Assembly: GCA_947476185.1 (NCBI GenBank)
Contig: CANJPX010000001.1
Location: 62,001 to 126,000, forward strand
Reading direction: 5' to 3'
Source: Bacteroidota bacterium
GTDB lineage: Bacteria; Bacteroidota; Bacteroidia; 2-12-FULL-35-15
DNA: 64,000 nucleotides
Positions 17,752 to 27,274 of the stretch are shown one piece after another. A model generated the notes under the pieces. That model worked only from the letters and a program-made list of their open reading frames with translations. It did not search any database and had not been told where the DNA came from. The position numbers and the translations under genes are program-made. The stretch's first letter is position 1, and each line of letters starts with the position of its first letter.

Positions 17752-20700
17752 ATGAAAAAAAATAGTATGAAACGCATTTTAGACACTCTTTTCTCATCAA
17801 AACTTTCGATTGTTTTGCTTGTTATACTTGCAGTAGCAATGGCTACCGGTACATTTGTCGAGGATAAATATGACACAGAAACAGCCAGAGCCATTATTTA
17901 TAATACAAAATGGTTTGAGTTTTTGTTTTTGTTGCTGGCCTTTAATTTCATAGGGCATATTAAGATGTACAATATGCTTCGCAGGGAAAAAATAAGCGGC
18001 TTAATTTTTCACCTTGCTTTTGTGGTAATGATATTTGGAGCCGGAATCACGCGCTATTTTGGTTTTGAAGGAAGTATGAGTATCCGGGAAGGCGAGTCCT
18101 CAAATATTCTGTATAGCTCTGAACCATATTTGAAAATTTCAGCAATAGATAAGGGCAGCAATTTCAGTAAAGATTTTAAGTTAAATTTTGGAGAATATGC
18201 AGATAATTCATTTCATACAGAGATCCCTTCTTCTGAGAACGGAAACATTGAAATCAACTGTAAAGATTTTATAAAAAATGCAGCTGAATCGACCGAAGAA
18301 AACGTTGCCGGCGGAGTAGATTTGTTGGAGCTAATTGTGGCTACAAATATAGGGAGAGAAAGGTTTTTTGTTGAAAAGGGCGAAATTAAAAGTTTTGGAA
18401 ATATTACTATTGCTTATGATAACGACAAAGCAGAAGGAGCCCTTCAGGTTTCTGATAAAAGCGGTCAGTTACAATTGATTTCTCCGTATGAAATTATTCG
18501 TACTACAATGGCCGAAACTGTCAGCGACACAATACTGAAAGATTCTTTAACAGAGTTTAAAAGTAGATGTGTTTATTCTACGCAAGGTGTCGTGTTTGTG
18601 TTTAAGGATTTTCATAAAAGTGCCATTAAAAAAATTGTTTCTTCAACAAAAGAAGAATCAGGGTTTGATGCATTGATGTTTGATGTTACCATCAAAGGTA
18701 AAAAACACGAAGTTCCACTGATGTTTTCTCCGGGCCAAGTTGCCGATTTCCGTGAATTTGAATTTGATGGATTAAAAATTAAAATGGCGTATGGGAAAAA
18801 TCCTATTGAGTTGCCCTTTTCTATTCACCTGAATGATTTTATTTTGGAACGATATGCCGGATCACAAAGCCCTTCCTCTTATGCCAGTGAAGTAACAGTT
18901 GTTGATAGTCGCAATGGCACAACTTTAAACCATAGAATTTATATGAATAATATTTTGGATTATGATAATTATAGATTTTTTCAATCATCCTATGACCCTG
19001 ACGAAAAAGGGACTGTCTTGTCTGTGAATCACGATTTCTGGGGCACATGGGTTTCCTATTTGGGGTATTTTCTTCTTGCAGCAGGATTTATTTTGACATT
19101 GTTCAACAAACATTCACGCTTCCTGATGTTACGGAGAGGCATCGTTGACATCAGAAAAGAAAGAAAGGCCGGAATATTGACAATCGCTTTGCTAATGGGA
19201 TTCAGTTCTTTTGTGAATTCACAAAATCAGAGTCTTCCTATTGTTGATGCAACACATGCCGACAAGTTTGGTCACTTGATCACGCAAACAGTTGATGGAC
19301 GATTTGAGCCTTTGAATTCTTTGGCGTACGATGTTCTTCACAAAGTTACCCGTAAGGATAATTTTAAAATTGAAGGGAAAGGGGAGGCAGATGCGATGCA
19401 GACTTTTCTTGATATGATGGTTGATCCCGAGTTCTGGAAACAACAAAAAATTATTTACATCAAAGAACAATCTGTCAGAGATGTTCTTGGACTCAATACA
19501 AAAGAGGCATCATTTCTTGATTTTTTTGACCAGGATGGAAAGTATAAATTACAAAATTATGCTGATGAAGCATTCAGGAAAAAGCCTGTTGAGCAAAATA
19601 ATTTTGACAAGGAAGTAATTAAACTTGATGAACGTGCAAATGTTTTAATGATGACATTTCAGGGAAGTATTCTGAAAATATTTCCAGAACAAGGCATGCC
19701 TACTAGTAAATGGATAAGTTGGGATGAACCTGCTGCTGTTGTGCCATTGGGTGGAGTATTAAATGTAATTAATCAGGATCTACAGTTGCAAACATTGAAT
19801 TGTGCCGGCATCATGCAAATCTATATGAAAGATGTTTTTGAAGCGAAAACATCTGGCGAATATTCAAAAGCAGACAAGGTGCTAAGATATATTTCAAGTA
19901 TTCAAAAGCAAAGTGCCTCAGCAAACATTTTACCATCAGAAACAAAAATTAATGCAGAAATATTTTATAATAAAGCTCAAATATTTATTATGCTGAAAAA
20001 TGTATATGCGGTGTTAAGCATATTTCTTCTTTTGCTTGCTTTTATTGATAATGTGAGAATGAAAAAAAGTAAGATCGTAAGCATGCTGCTTAACATTTGT
20101 ATTGTGCTTTTGGGAGCGGCATTTCTATATCAAACTTTTGGTATGGCACTTAGAAGCTATTTGCTTGGTTACGCGCCTTGGAGTAATGGCTATGAAGCAC
20201 TAATATTGGTGTCCTGGGGAACATTATTAGCAGGATTTAGTTTTGTACGGTATTCAAAAATAACCCTGGCAGCTACTGCTTTGCTTGCATTTTTTATTTT
20301 AATGACAGCAGGTCACAGCAGTTATGACCCACAGTTGACAAATTTAACGCCGGTTTTAAAATCATATTGGCTCATTATTCACGTTGCCGTTCTCACTATC
20401 AGTTACGGATTTTTAGGATTAGGTTTTATTCTCGGCATCATGAATTTGTTTATCTACTTATTCAAAACAAAGAAAAATCATGAACGACTCGATCTGCTGA
20501 TCTTTGAACTGACCTATATTAACGAAATGAATTTAACAATTGGACTTGTTTTGGCAACTGTAGGAACGTTTCTTGGTGGTGTTTGGGCAAACGAGTCTTG
20601 GGGAAGATATTGGGGATGGGATGCGAAGGAAACATGGGCACTCGTAATTGTTATTACGTACACTATTTTACTTCACCTGAGGTTTATTCCTAAGCTAAAT

Positions 20701-20931
20701 AGAAAGTATTTTTTCAATGTAGCATCCGTATTTAGTTTTGGTAGTGTGTTGATGACATTTTTTGGTGTGAATTATTTTTTATCAAAAGGAATGCATAGTT
20801 ATGGTGCAGGCGACCACGCGATATTTCCGCTATGGGCATGGATTCTAATAGGTTCGATTATACTGCTTATGATAGGAGCGAAAATTAAAGAAACAATGAT
20901 CGATAAATACATCGATTCACAAGAAAAATAA
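17752..20931 (+). CDS. ccsBA: Fused cytochrome c maturation protein CcsB(ResB)-CcsA (system II)
   Basis: N-term ResB-like (SSKLSIVLLVILAVAMATGTFVEDKYDTETARAIIYNTKWFE); C-term CcsA heme-handling motif WANESWGRYWGWDAKETWAL. Confidence 0.9.
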   Translation: MKKNSMKRILDTLFSSKLSIVLLVILAVAMATGTFVEDKYDTETARAIIYNTKWFEFLFLLLAFNFIGHIKMYNMLRREKISGLIFHLAFVVMIFGAGITRYFGFEGSMSIREGESSNILYSSEPYLKISAIDKGSNFSKDFKLNFGEYADNSFHTEIPSSENGNIEINCKDFIKNAAESTEENVAGGVDLLELIVATNIGRERFFVEKGEIKSFGNITIAYDNDKAEGALQVSDKSGQLQLISPYEIIRTTMAETVSDTILKDSLTEFKSRCVYSTQGVVFVFKDFHKSAIKKIVSSTKEESGFDALMFDVTIKGKKHEVPLMFSPGQVADFREFEFDGLKIKMAYGKNPIELPFSIHLNDFILERYAGSQSPSSYASEVTVVDSRNGTTLNHRIYMNNILDYDNYRFFQSSYDPDEKGTVLSVNHDFWGTWVSYLGYFLLAAGFILTLFNKHSRFLMLRRGIVDIRKERKAGILTIALLMGFSSFVNSQNQSLPIVDATHADKFGHLITQTVDGRFEPLNSLAYDVLHKVTRKDNFKIEGKGEADAMQTFLDMMVDPEFWKQQKIIYIKEQSVRDVLGLNTKEASFLDFFDQDGKYKLQNYADEAFRKKPVEQNNFDKEVIKLDERANVLMMTFQGSILKIFPEQGMPTSKWISWDEPAAVVPLGGVLNVINQDLQLQTLNCAGIMQIYMKDVFEAKTSGEYSKADKVLRYISSIQKQSASANILPSETKINAEIFYNKAQIFIMLKNVYAVLSIFLLLLAFIDNVRMKKSKIVSMLLNICIVLLGAAFLYQTFGMALRSYLLGYAPWSNGYEALILVSWGTLLAGFSFVRYSKITLAATALLAFFILMTAGHSSYDPQLTNLTPVLKSYWLIIHVAVLTISYGFLGLGFILGIMNLFIYLFKTKKNHERLDLLIFELTYINEMNLTIGLVLATVGTFLGGVWANESWGRYWGWDAKETWALVIVITYTILLHLRFIPKLNRKYFFNVASVFSFGSVLMTFFGVNYFLSKGMHSYGAGDHAIFPLWAWILIGSIILLMIGAKIKETMIDKYIDSQEK

Positions 20932-20975
20932 AAAAGTTCATTTTAAGAATTATTAATATCTAACAAAAAAATAAT

Positions 20976-22007
20976 ATGAAAAAGTTAATGTTTATTGTAG
21001 TAACAGTTGGATTGTTTTCAGCATGTGGATCGAATTCAGATCAAACAGTCCCTGTAGGAGTTCACACAGTTGTGGTTACAGAAGTACTACAAACAACCCA
21101 ATATACTTATTTGCATGTAAAAGAAGGTAATTTGGAACCTTGGTTGGCTGTAGCTAAAATGCAAGCGAATGTAGGTGATACTTATTATTATGGAAATAGC
21201 TTATCAATGCCTGATTTTCAGAGCAAAGAACTAAACAGAACGTTTAAGGAAGTTTTATTCTTAGACAATTTAAGTACTAGTCCAAATATTCCGGTAGCGA
21301 ACAATGCAGCAACTGAAAATGGAGCTCAGCTGGCAAATGGTGCTCCAAATATGAATGCTGAAATGGGAACAAATTTAGCTCCTCCAAGTGTGGAGCGATC
21401 TATTGTTGCTAAAGAAGTATTGCAAACACCTCAATATACATATATCCTAGGAACGGAAGGCAAAACAGAATTTTGGGTTGCTGCAAAAAAATTAGAGGCA
21501 AAAGTTGGTGACACCTATTATTTCACGGGAGGTTTACCGATGACAAAATTTGAGAGTAAAGAATTAAAAAGAACTTTTGATGAAGTTTTATTTCTTGATA
21601 ATATTTTGACTACGCCTTCTGCGAATGCCGCTGTAAGCGACCCAAACTCACAAACGCAATCAACAGGTTCAGCCATCCCGGTTGAGAAAAAGGACGTTAC
21701 AATTAAACATGATAAAGGGGAATTGACGATTGCTTCTTTATTTCAAAATAAAAAATTACATGTCGGGAAAACAGTCAAAATAAAAGGCCAGGTTGCAAAA
21801 TTTACACCTGGAATTATGAAAAAGAATTGGATTCACCTTCAGGATGGAACAGACTTTTCTGGCAAATTTGATTTAACCATTACAACTGATCAGGAAGTAA
21901 AAGTAGGTGACAACATCACCCTTGAAGGTGTAATTTCTTTGGATAAAGATTTTGGCTATGGCTACTTCTATGATGTTATTATGGAAGATGCAAAACTTAT
22001 AAAATAA
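20976..22007 (+). CDS. Lipoprotein with two copies of a ~85-aa GYTYLxV-type domain and a C-terminal OB-fold-like domain
   Basis: Lipobox LFSACGS; repeats VLQTTQYTYLHVKEGNLEPWLAV... and VLQTPQYTYILGTEGKTEFWVAA...; C-term LHVGKTVKIKGQVAKFTPGIMKKNWIHLQDGT. Confidence 0.7.
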   Translation: MKKLMFIVVTVGLFSACGSNSDQTVPVGVHTVVVTEVLQTTQYTYLHVKEGNLEPWLAVAKMQANVGDTYYYGNSLSMPDFQSKELNRTFKEVLFLDNLSTSPNIPVANNAATENGAQLANGAPNMNAEMGTNLAPPSVERSIVAKEVLQTPQYTYILGTEGKTEFWVAAKKLEAKVGDTYYFTGGLPMTKFESKELKRTFDEVLFLDNILTTPSANAAVSDPNSQTQSTGSAIPVEKKDVTIKHDKGELTIASLFQNKKLHVGKTVKIKGQVAKFTPGIMKKNWIHLQDGTDFSGKFDLTITTDQEVKVGDNITLEGVISLDKDFGYGYFYDVIMEDAKLIK

Positions 22008-22025
22008 CATAAAAAATATAACAAC

Positions 22026-22628
22026 ATGTTACATAAAATTTTATTTGGTGTTTTTTGTATAATTGGGCTGACCTTTTTTTCATGCAATGGAGATGAAGGA
22101 AAGAAAAACGATGTTTCATCCACTCCAACGAATTCTTCCATTCCGTCTGTTCAAATGACTCCCTCAAATGATCTTGCATTAATTGAAAAAAAGTTTGAAC
22201 AAGATTCATTAAATTATGAACTAAGGTCTGTGTTAGCCGCTAATTATTATTCCTCTGGCATTTTAGAAAAAGCAGCCTATCATTTTTTAAGGGTCTATGA
22301 ACATGATAATAAGAACCTAATTGCTTTAAGCGACTTAGGAAATATTTATTATGATAGCCAGCAATTCGATAAGGCTATTAAATTTTATGAAAAGGCGCTT
22401 GAACTCGATCCTAAAAACATTAATATGAAATGTGATTTGGCGACTTGTTACATGAATATTAACAAACTTAACAAGGCCATTGAGATATTGAATGAAAATA
22501 TTAAAGTCGATTATAATCATGCTCAATCACATTATAATCTATCTGTAATTCTGAAGAAAAGTGGTAAAATGTCCGAAGCTGAGGAAGAAATGAAAGTGTA
22601 TGAAAAATTAAAATTGGGGGTCAATTAG
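22026..22628 (+). CDS. TPR-repeat lipoprotein
   Basis: Lipobox GLTFFSCNG; TPR ALSDLGNIYYDSQQFDKAIKFYEKALELDPKN. Confidence 0.8.
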   Translation: MLHKILFGVFCIIGLTFFSCNGDEGKKNDVSSTPTNSSIPSVQMTPSNDLALIEKKFEQDSLNYELRSVLAANYYSSGILEKAAYHFLRVYEHDNKNLIALSDLGNIYYDSQQFDKAIKFYEKALELDPKNINMKCDLATCYMNINKLNKAIEILNENIKVDYNHAQSHYNLSVILKKSGKMSEAEEEMKVYEKLKLGVN

Positions 22629-22699
22629 TTTTGCTGCGGATCCATTAATTTATAGCAACGAAATATTTCTTGCTAAAATTATAGTTAACAAAAAGTTTA

Positions 22700-23494
22700 A
22701 TGTTAAATTTTACTTCTCATAAAAAAAGCCTACGGTTAAAGATTTTAGAATTATACTATACTTCTAATGCCGGTCATATAGGGTGTTCTCTAAGCTGTAT
22801 TGATATTCTTATAGCAATTTTCCTTAAACTGAAAAACAAGAATGATGTTTTCATTCTTTCTAAAGGGCATGCAGCAGCAGCCTTGTATTCTTGTTTAAAT
22901 GAAATAGGAGAAATTTCAACAAAGGAATTAGATACGTATTACAAAGACGGAACGAAACTTCCTGCTCATCCTGCACCAAATACGTTTAAAGAAATACCTT
23001 TTGCAACAGGTTCATTAGGACACGGCTTCCCGCTAGCTGCAGGAATTGCAAAAGCAAAAAAAATAAAAAGAGAAAATGATTTTGTTTTTGTATTAATGTC
23101 TGATGGCGATACAAATGAAGGAACAACTTGGGAGACCGCCCATTTTTCATCAAAAAATGAATTGAATAATTTAATAGTAATCATTGATAAAAATAAAATA
23201 CAGGGATTTAATAAAAGTGTTGATGTTATTGGGGATACCGCTCAAAAAGAAAAATGGGAGTTAATGGGTTTTGAAGTTGTTGAGATTATTGACGGGCACG
23301 ATATTTCTGAAATTGTTAATTCGGTAGAATTGCTTAAATCAAATGATACTATTAAACCTAAGCTTTTAATTGCAAATACCGTTAAAGGTAAAGGAGTTTC
23401 TTATATGGAAAACACCATTGATTGGCACTATTGGCCGATGAACAAAGAGCAATATACTCAAGCAGTAAAAGAAATAAACGAAAAATATGCGTAA
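22700..23494 (+). CDS. Transketolase N-terminal subunit (thiamine diphosphate-binding)
   Basis: NAGHIGCSLSCIDILIAIFL, LSKGHAAAALYS, LGHGFPLAAGIA, SDGDTNEGTTWE. Confidence 0.87.
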   Translation: MLNFTSHKKSLRLKILELYYTSNAGHIGCSLSCIDILIAIFLKLKNKNDVFILSKGHAAAALYSCLNEIGEISTKELDTYYKDGTKLPAHPAPNTFKEIPFATGSLGHGFPLAAGIAKAKKIKRENDFVFVLMSDGDTNEGTTWETAHFSSKNELNNLIVIIDKNKIQGFNKSVDVIGDTAQKEKWELMGFEVVEIIDGHDISEIVNSVELLKSNDTIKPKLLIANTVKGKGVSYMENTIDWHYWPMNKEQYTQAVKEINEKYA

Positions 23495-24401
23495 ACTATT
23501 TTCTCCATTGGTTAAATCTTTAGTTAATAAGGAGCCTAAGACCGTATTTCTTACTGGAGATCTAGGGTTTAATGCTCTTGAAGAAGTGCGGGAGTTGATG
23601 GGAGAACGATTTATTAATGTTGGGGTGGCAGAACAAAGTATGGTGTCTATTGCTGCCGGTATCGCTAAAGAAGGATTTCAGGTGTTTTGTTACAGCATTG
23701 CTCCATTTGTTACTTTCAGGTGTTTAGAACAAATCAGGAATGATGTCTGTTTTCATAACCTTCCGGTTTATTTAATTGGTAATGGTGGTGGATATGGATA
23801 TGGCGTAATGGGTTCTTCACATCATGCTATTGAAGATGTTGCTGTTTTATCGGGTTTGCCGAATATGCATTGCTATATTCCTTCCTTTAGTGAAGATGTA
23901 GCAACTTGTTTCAATGATATGACTTCTATGAAAAGACCCGCTTATTTGCGGCTCGGTTTAGCAAAACCTAATGTTTTCCCAAGTAATTTAAATGAGTTTT
24001 TTTACAATCTTACAAGTTGCAAAAATCCTAAAATTACAGTAGCTGCTTCCGGACCTGTAATAAGTAATGTATATGAAGCAATCAAAAATTCCGGATTAAC
24101 CCAACACGTTGAGGTGTTTAACATTTCAAAAATTCCTTATTCAAAACTAACACAGGATTTCATTAATAGCATTCTATCAACAAAAAAATTAGTAATTGCT
24201 GAAGAGCATATCAGTATTGGAGGCTTAGGTCAACAAATTGCACACGATATTTTAAAAGCCGGAATCCAACTAGATTATTTCGAAACACTTTTTGCAAAAG
24301 GTTATCCTGATGGGCTATACGGCAGCCAACAATTTCATTTGAAACAATCGGGTCTTGATATTGATAATATTTCAACACTACTTAAACAACAACTAGTATA
24401 G
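23487..24401 (+). CDS. Transketolase C-terminal subunit
   Basis: RFINVGVAEQSMVSIAAGIAKEGFQVFCYSIAPFVTFRCLEQIRNDV; overlaps previous CDS by 8 nt. Confidence 0.87.
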   Translation: MRKLFSPLVKSLVNKEPKTVFLTGDLGFNALEEVRELMGERFINVGVAEQSMVSIAAGIAKEGFQVFCYSIAPFVTFRCLEQIRNDVCFHNLPVYLIGNGGGYGYGVMGSSHHAIEDVAVLSGLPNMHCYIPSFSEDVATCFNDMTSMKRPAYLRLGLAKPNVFPSNLNEFFYNLTSCKNPKITVAASGPVISNVYEAIKNSGLTQHVEVFNISKIPYSKLTQDFINSILSTKKLVIAEEHISIGGLGQQIAHDILKAGIQLDYFETLFAKGYPDGLYGSQQFHLKQSGLDIDNISTLLKQQLV

Positions 24402-26399
24402 ATGGCAGAAGAATCGACATACGCGAAGCTTACTTTACATGAAAAGATTCAAGATCTGGAAGGGCCAATATTTATTTTTGGAGCAAGTGGGTTTATAGGT
24501 GCGAATATGATTGAGGCTTTGATTGAGCATCGTAAAGACTATTATGCAGTAACACATGATTCGAATGTTGCCTGGCGTTTGCGCTTATTAAATGTTCCAT
24601 TTGATAATATTGTACACTGCGATATTACTTCTAAATATTCTGTAGACTCGGTTTTTGAAAAATACAAACCAAAAACTATATTTAATTTTGCTGCGTATGG
24701 AGCCTACTCAAAGCAGAATGATGCTAACCTGATTCATGAAACAAATTACATCGGCACACTCAATATACTTCAGGCATCAACTAATATTAAATGCTATATT
24801 CATGCCGGATCAAGCTCTGAATACGGCACCAATTGCACGGCTCCGGATGAAGATGATAGATTGAGCCCGAATAGTCACTATGCTGTTTCAAAAGCATCTA
24901 CTAATTTTTTAATTGAATACTTTGCAAAGTATAATAACGTTCCTGCCATTAATTTACGCTTATATGCTATTTATGGGAAATGGGAAGAGCCGGATAGGCT
25001 TATTTCAAGGCTTATAGAGAGCATCCGAAAAAAAGAATTACCTCCATTGGTTTCACCGGATATTAGCAGAGATTTCATTCATGTTACCGATTGTGTTGAA
25101 GCATTTGCGGATGCGGCACTTAATATGAAGCCTGAAATATATGGTCATTCATTTAACATTGCATCCGGCAAAAAAGTAACCATTGGCGAACTGGTAGATT
25201 TAAGTGTGAAAGAGTTTAATATTCCTATTGTACCGAAATGGAACACGATGGGAAACCGAAATTGGGATTTGAAGGAATGGTACGGAAATCCAAGTAAAAC
25301 AAATGCGCAACTAAAATGGACTAATAAAATTAGTTTGCTGGAAGGATTGCAGCAAACGATTGATTGGCAAAATAGTATGAATTACGAAGCTACTATTCTA
25401 CCATCTTTCGAGAACAAACAGGCGAACAGAAAAATTACGTGTGTAATCGCCTGTTATCTGGATGCTCAAGCCATTCCCTTCATGTACGAGCGGTTGGTGA
25501 AAATGTTTAGCGAAATAAAAGTTCGTTACGAAATTATTTTTGTGAATGATTGCTCACCTGATAATACCGAAGATGTAATTGAAAAAATTTGTAACCTCGA
25601 TTCAAATGTAATTGGGATAACTCATTCTCGGAATTTTGGTTCGCAATCAGCCTTTCTTAGTGGTATGCAAATTGCAACCGGCGATGGAATTGTTTTGATG
25701 GATGGTGATTTGCAAGATCCACCGGAAGTAATTCCTAGTTTGTATGAAAAATGGATGGAGGGAAATGATGTAGTTTATGGTGTGAGGATAAAAAGAGAAA
25801 TGTCATTTTTTAGGGGATTAATCTACAAAGCTTTTTACAGAATTTTCAGTTCCTTATCATACGTAAAAATCCCTGTTGATGCAGGCGATTTTTCTATCAT
25901 TGATAGAAAGGTAGTGAAGGAGCTAATCAAGTTACCTGAAACAGAGCAGTTTTTGAGGGGTCTCAGAGCATGGGTAGGATTTAAGCAAGTGGGAGTTCCT
26001 TATTTGCGACCGGAAAGAATGTTTGGTGTTTCCACAAATAATTGGAGAAAAAATGTAGCATGGGCTAAGAAAGCTATTTTTTCATTTAGCTTTTTGCCAT
26101 TAGAGCTCCTAAGTTTTATTGGCGTTATACTAACCGGAGTATCATTTCTTGCCTTGATTATACAGGTTATCTTGAGGTTTGTTTTGCCAAATGCTCCTCA
26201 AGGATTTACCACTGTAATTGTTTTGGTTTTGTTTTTTGGAGGGGTACAATTGCTGGCAATATCGATCATTGGAGAATATATTAGTAAAATATTTGAAGAG
26301 ACGAAGAAGCGGCCCAAATTTATAAGAACTGCGATAAGAAAAGGAAGAAAGCTATATAACACAGCTGATAAAATTGAAGAATTTATAAGTGAAAATTAA
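24402..26399 (+). CDS. Bifunctional fusion: NAD-dependent epimerase/dehydratase + GT2 polyprenyl-phosphate glycosyltransferase
   Basis: N-term IFIFGASGFIGANMIEALIE ... SSSEYG ... YAVSKAS; C-term CVIACYLDAQAIPFMYERL...IIFVNDCSPDNTEDVIEKI...DGDLQDPPEVIPSLYEKW and two C-terminal TM segments. Confidence 0.85.
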   Translation: MAEESTYAKLTLHEKIQDLEGPIFIFGASGFIGANMIEALIEHRKDYYAVTHDSNVAWRLRLLNVPFDNIVHCDITSKYSVDSVFEKYKPKTIFNFAAYGAYSKQNDANLIHETNYIGTLNILQASTNIKCYIHAGSSSEYGTNCTAPDEDDRLSPNSHYAVSKASTNFLIEYFAKYNNVPAINLRLYAIYGKWEEPDRLISRLIESIRKKELPPLVSPDISRDFIHVTDCVEAFADAALNMKPEIYGHSFNIASGKKVTIGELVDLSVKEFNIPIVPKWNTMGNRNWDLKEWYGNPSKTNAQLKWTNKISLLEGLQQTIDWQNSMNYEATILPSFENKQANRKITCVIACYLDAQAIPFMYERLVKMFSEIKVRYEIIFVNDCSPDNTEDVIEKICNLDSNVIGITHSRNFGSQSAFLSGMQIATGDGIVLMDGDLQDPPEVIPSLYEKWMEGNDVVYGVRIKREMSFFRGLIYKAFYRIFSSLSYVKIPVDAGDFSIIDRKVVKELIKLPETEQFLRGLRAWVGFKQVGVPYLRPERMFGVSTNNWRKNVAWAKKAIFSFSFLPLELLSFIGVILTGVSFLALIIQVILRFVLPNAPQGFTTVIVLVLFFGGVQLLAISIIGEYISKIFEETKKRPKFIRTAIRKGRKLYNTADKIEEFISEN

Positions 26400-26418
26400 G
26401 AAATAATTATTCAATAAG

Positions 26419-27135
26419 ATGGCATTGATTAAACAAAATGTAACTCAATTCGACTCAGATGTTGAAGAAAATGAAGGATACAAATACACTACAAATGCAA
26501 AGTATTCTTCGGTAGTCGCCAATAAAAGAATTATGGAGGAAATGTATAAAACGATTCCTTCAACAACAAAATCATTAATAGATATTGGTTGTGGCGATGG
26601 AACGTATACCAATGAAATTAAGCAAAAATATCCCCATATTGAAGTAACCGGAATTGATCCAAGTATTAAGGGAATAGCAATTGCGAAAAAGAAATATTCG
26701 AATATTACTTTTTCAGATATCAATATTTATGATGCAGAAAAAATTGCTGAAAAAAAATATGATTTATCAATTTTTAGTGGTGTTTTGCATCATATGAGCG
26801 ATCAGTTTCTGGCAATAAAAAATGCTAAATTGTTTTCGGATGAAATGTTAATCATTGAACCAAATGGTAATAATTTTATTTTGAAATGGATTGAAAAAAA
26901 CTCACAGTATCACATTGAACACGAAGAGCAGTCATTCAGCACAAAATTATTATCACAATGGTGTGTTGATAACGGGTGGGAAATAAAATCAGTCAATTAC
27001 ATTGGATTTGTTCCTTTCTTTTTCCCTACGTTACTCTCAAAGATTATTTATTTTTTTCAACCAATTTTAGAGAAATTACCAATAATTAGAAAATATTTAA
27101 GTGCACAAATAGTAATTTATTGTAAGAAGAAATAA
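26419..27135 (+). CDS. Class I SAM-dependent methyltransferase
   Basis: SLIDIGCGDGTYTNEIKQKYPHIEVTGIDPS. Confidence 0.82.
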   Translation: MALIKQNVTQFDSDVEENEGYKYTTNAKYSSVVANKRIMEEMYKTIPSTTKSLIDIGCGDGTYTNEIKQKYPHIEVTGIDPSIKGIAIAKKKYSNITFSDINIYDAEKIAEKKYDLSIFSGVLHHMSDQFLAIKNAKLFSDEMLIIEPNGNNFILKWIEKNSQYHIEHEEQSFSTKLLSQWCVDNGWEIKSVNYIGFVPFFFPTLLSKIIYFFQPILEKLPIIRKYLSAQIVIYCKKK

Positions 27136-27274
27136 CTATTTGAATTCAAAAGGAATAACTGATTAAAAAAGACATGTTGTATATTGGTAAATAAACATAT
27201 TTTGCTGTTGGCTAATACAAACGAAATTGTCTGTTCAAAATGGCTACGCAGATTAAAAATAATTTTTTAATAAA

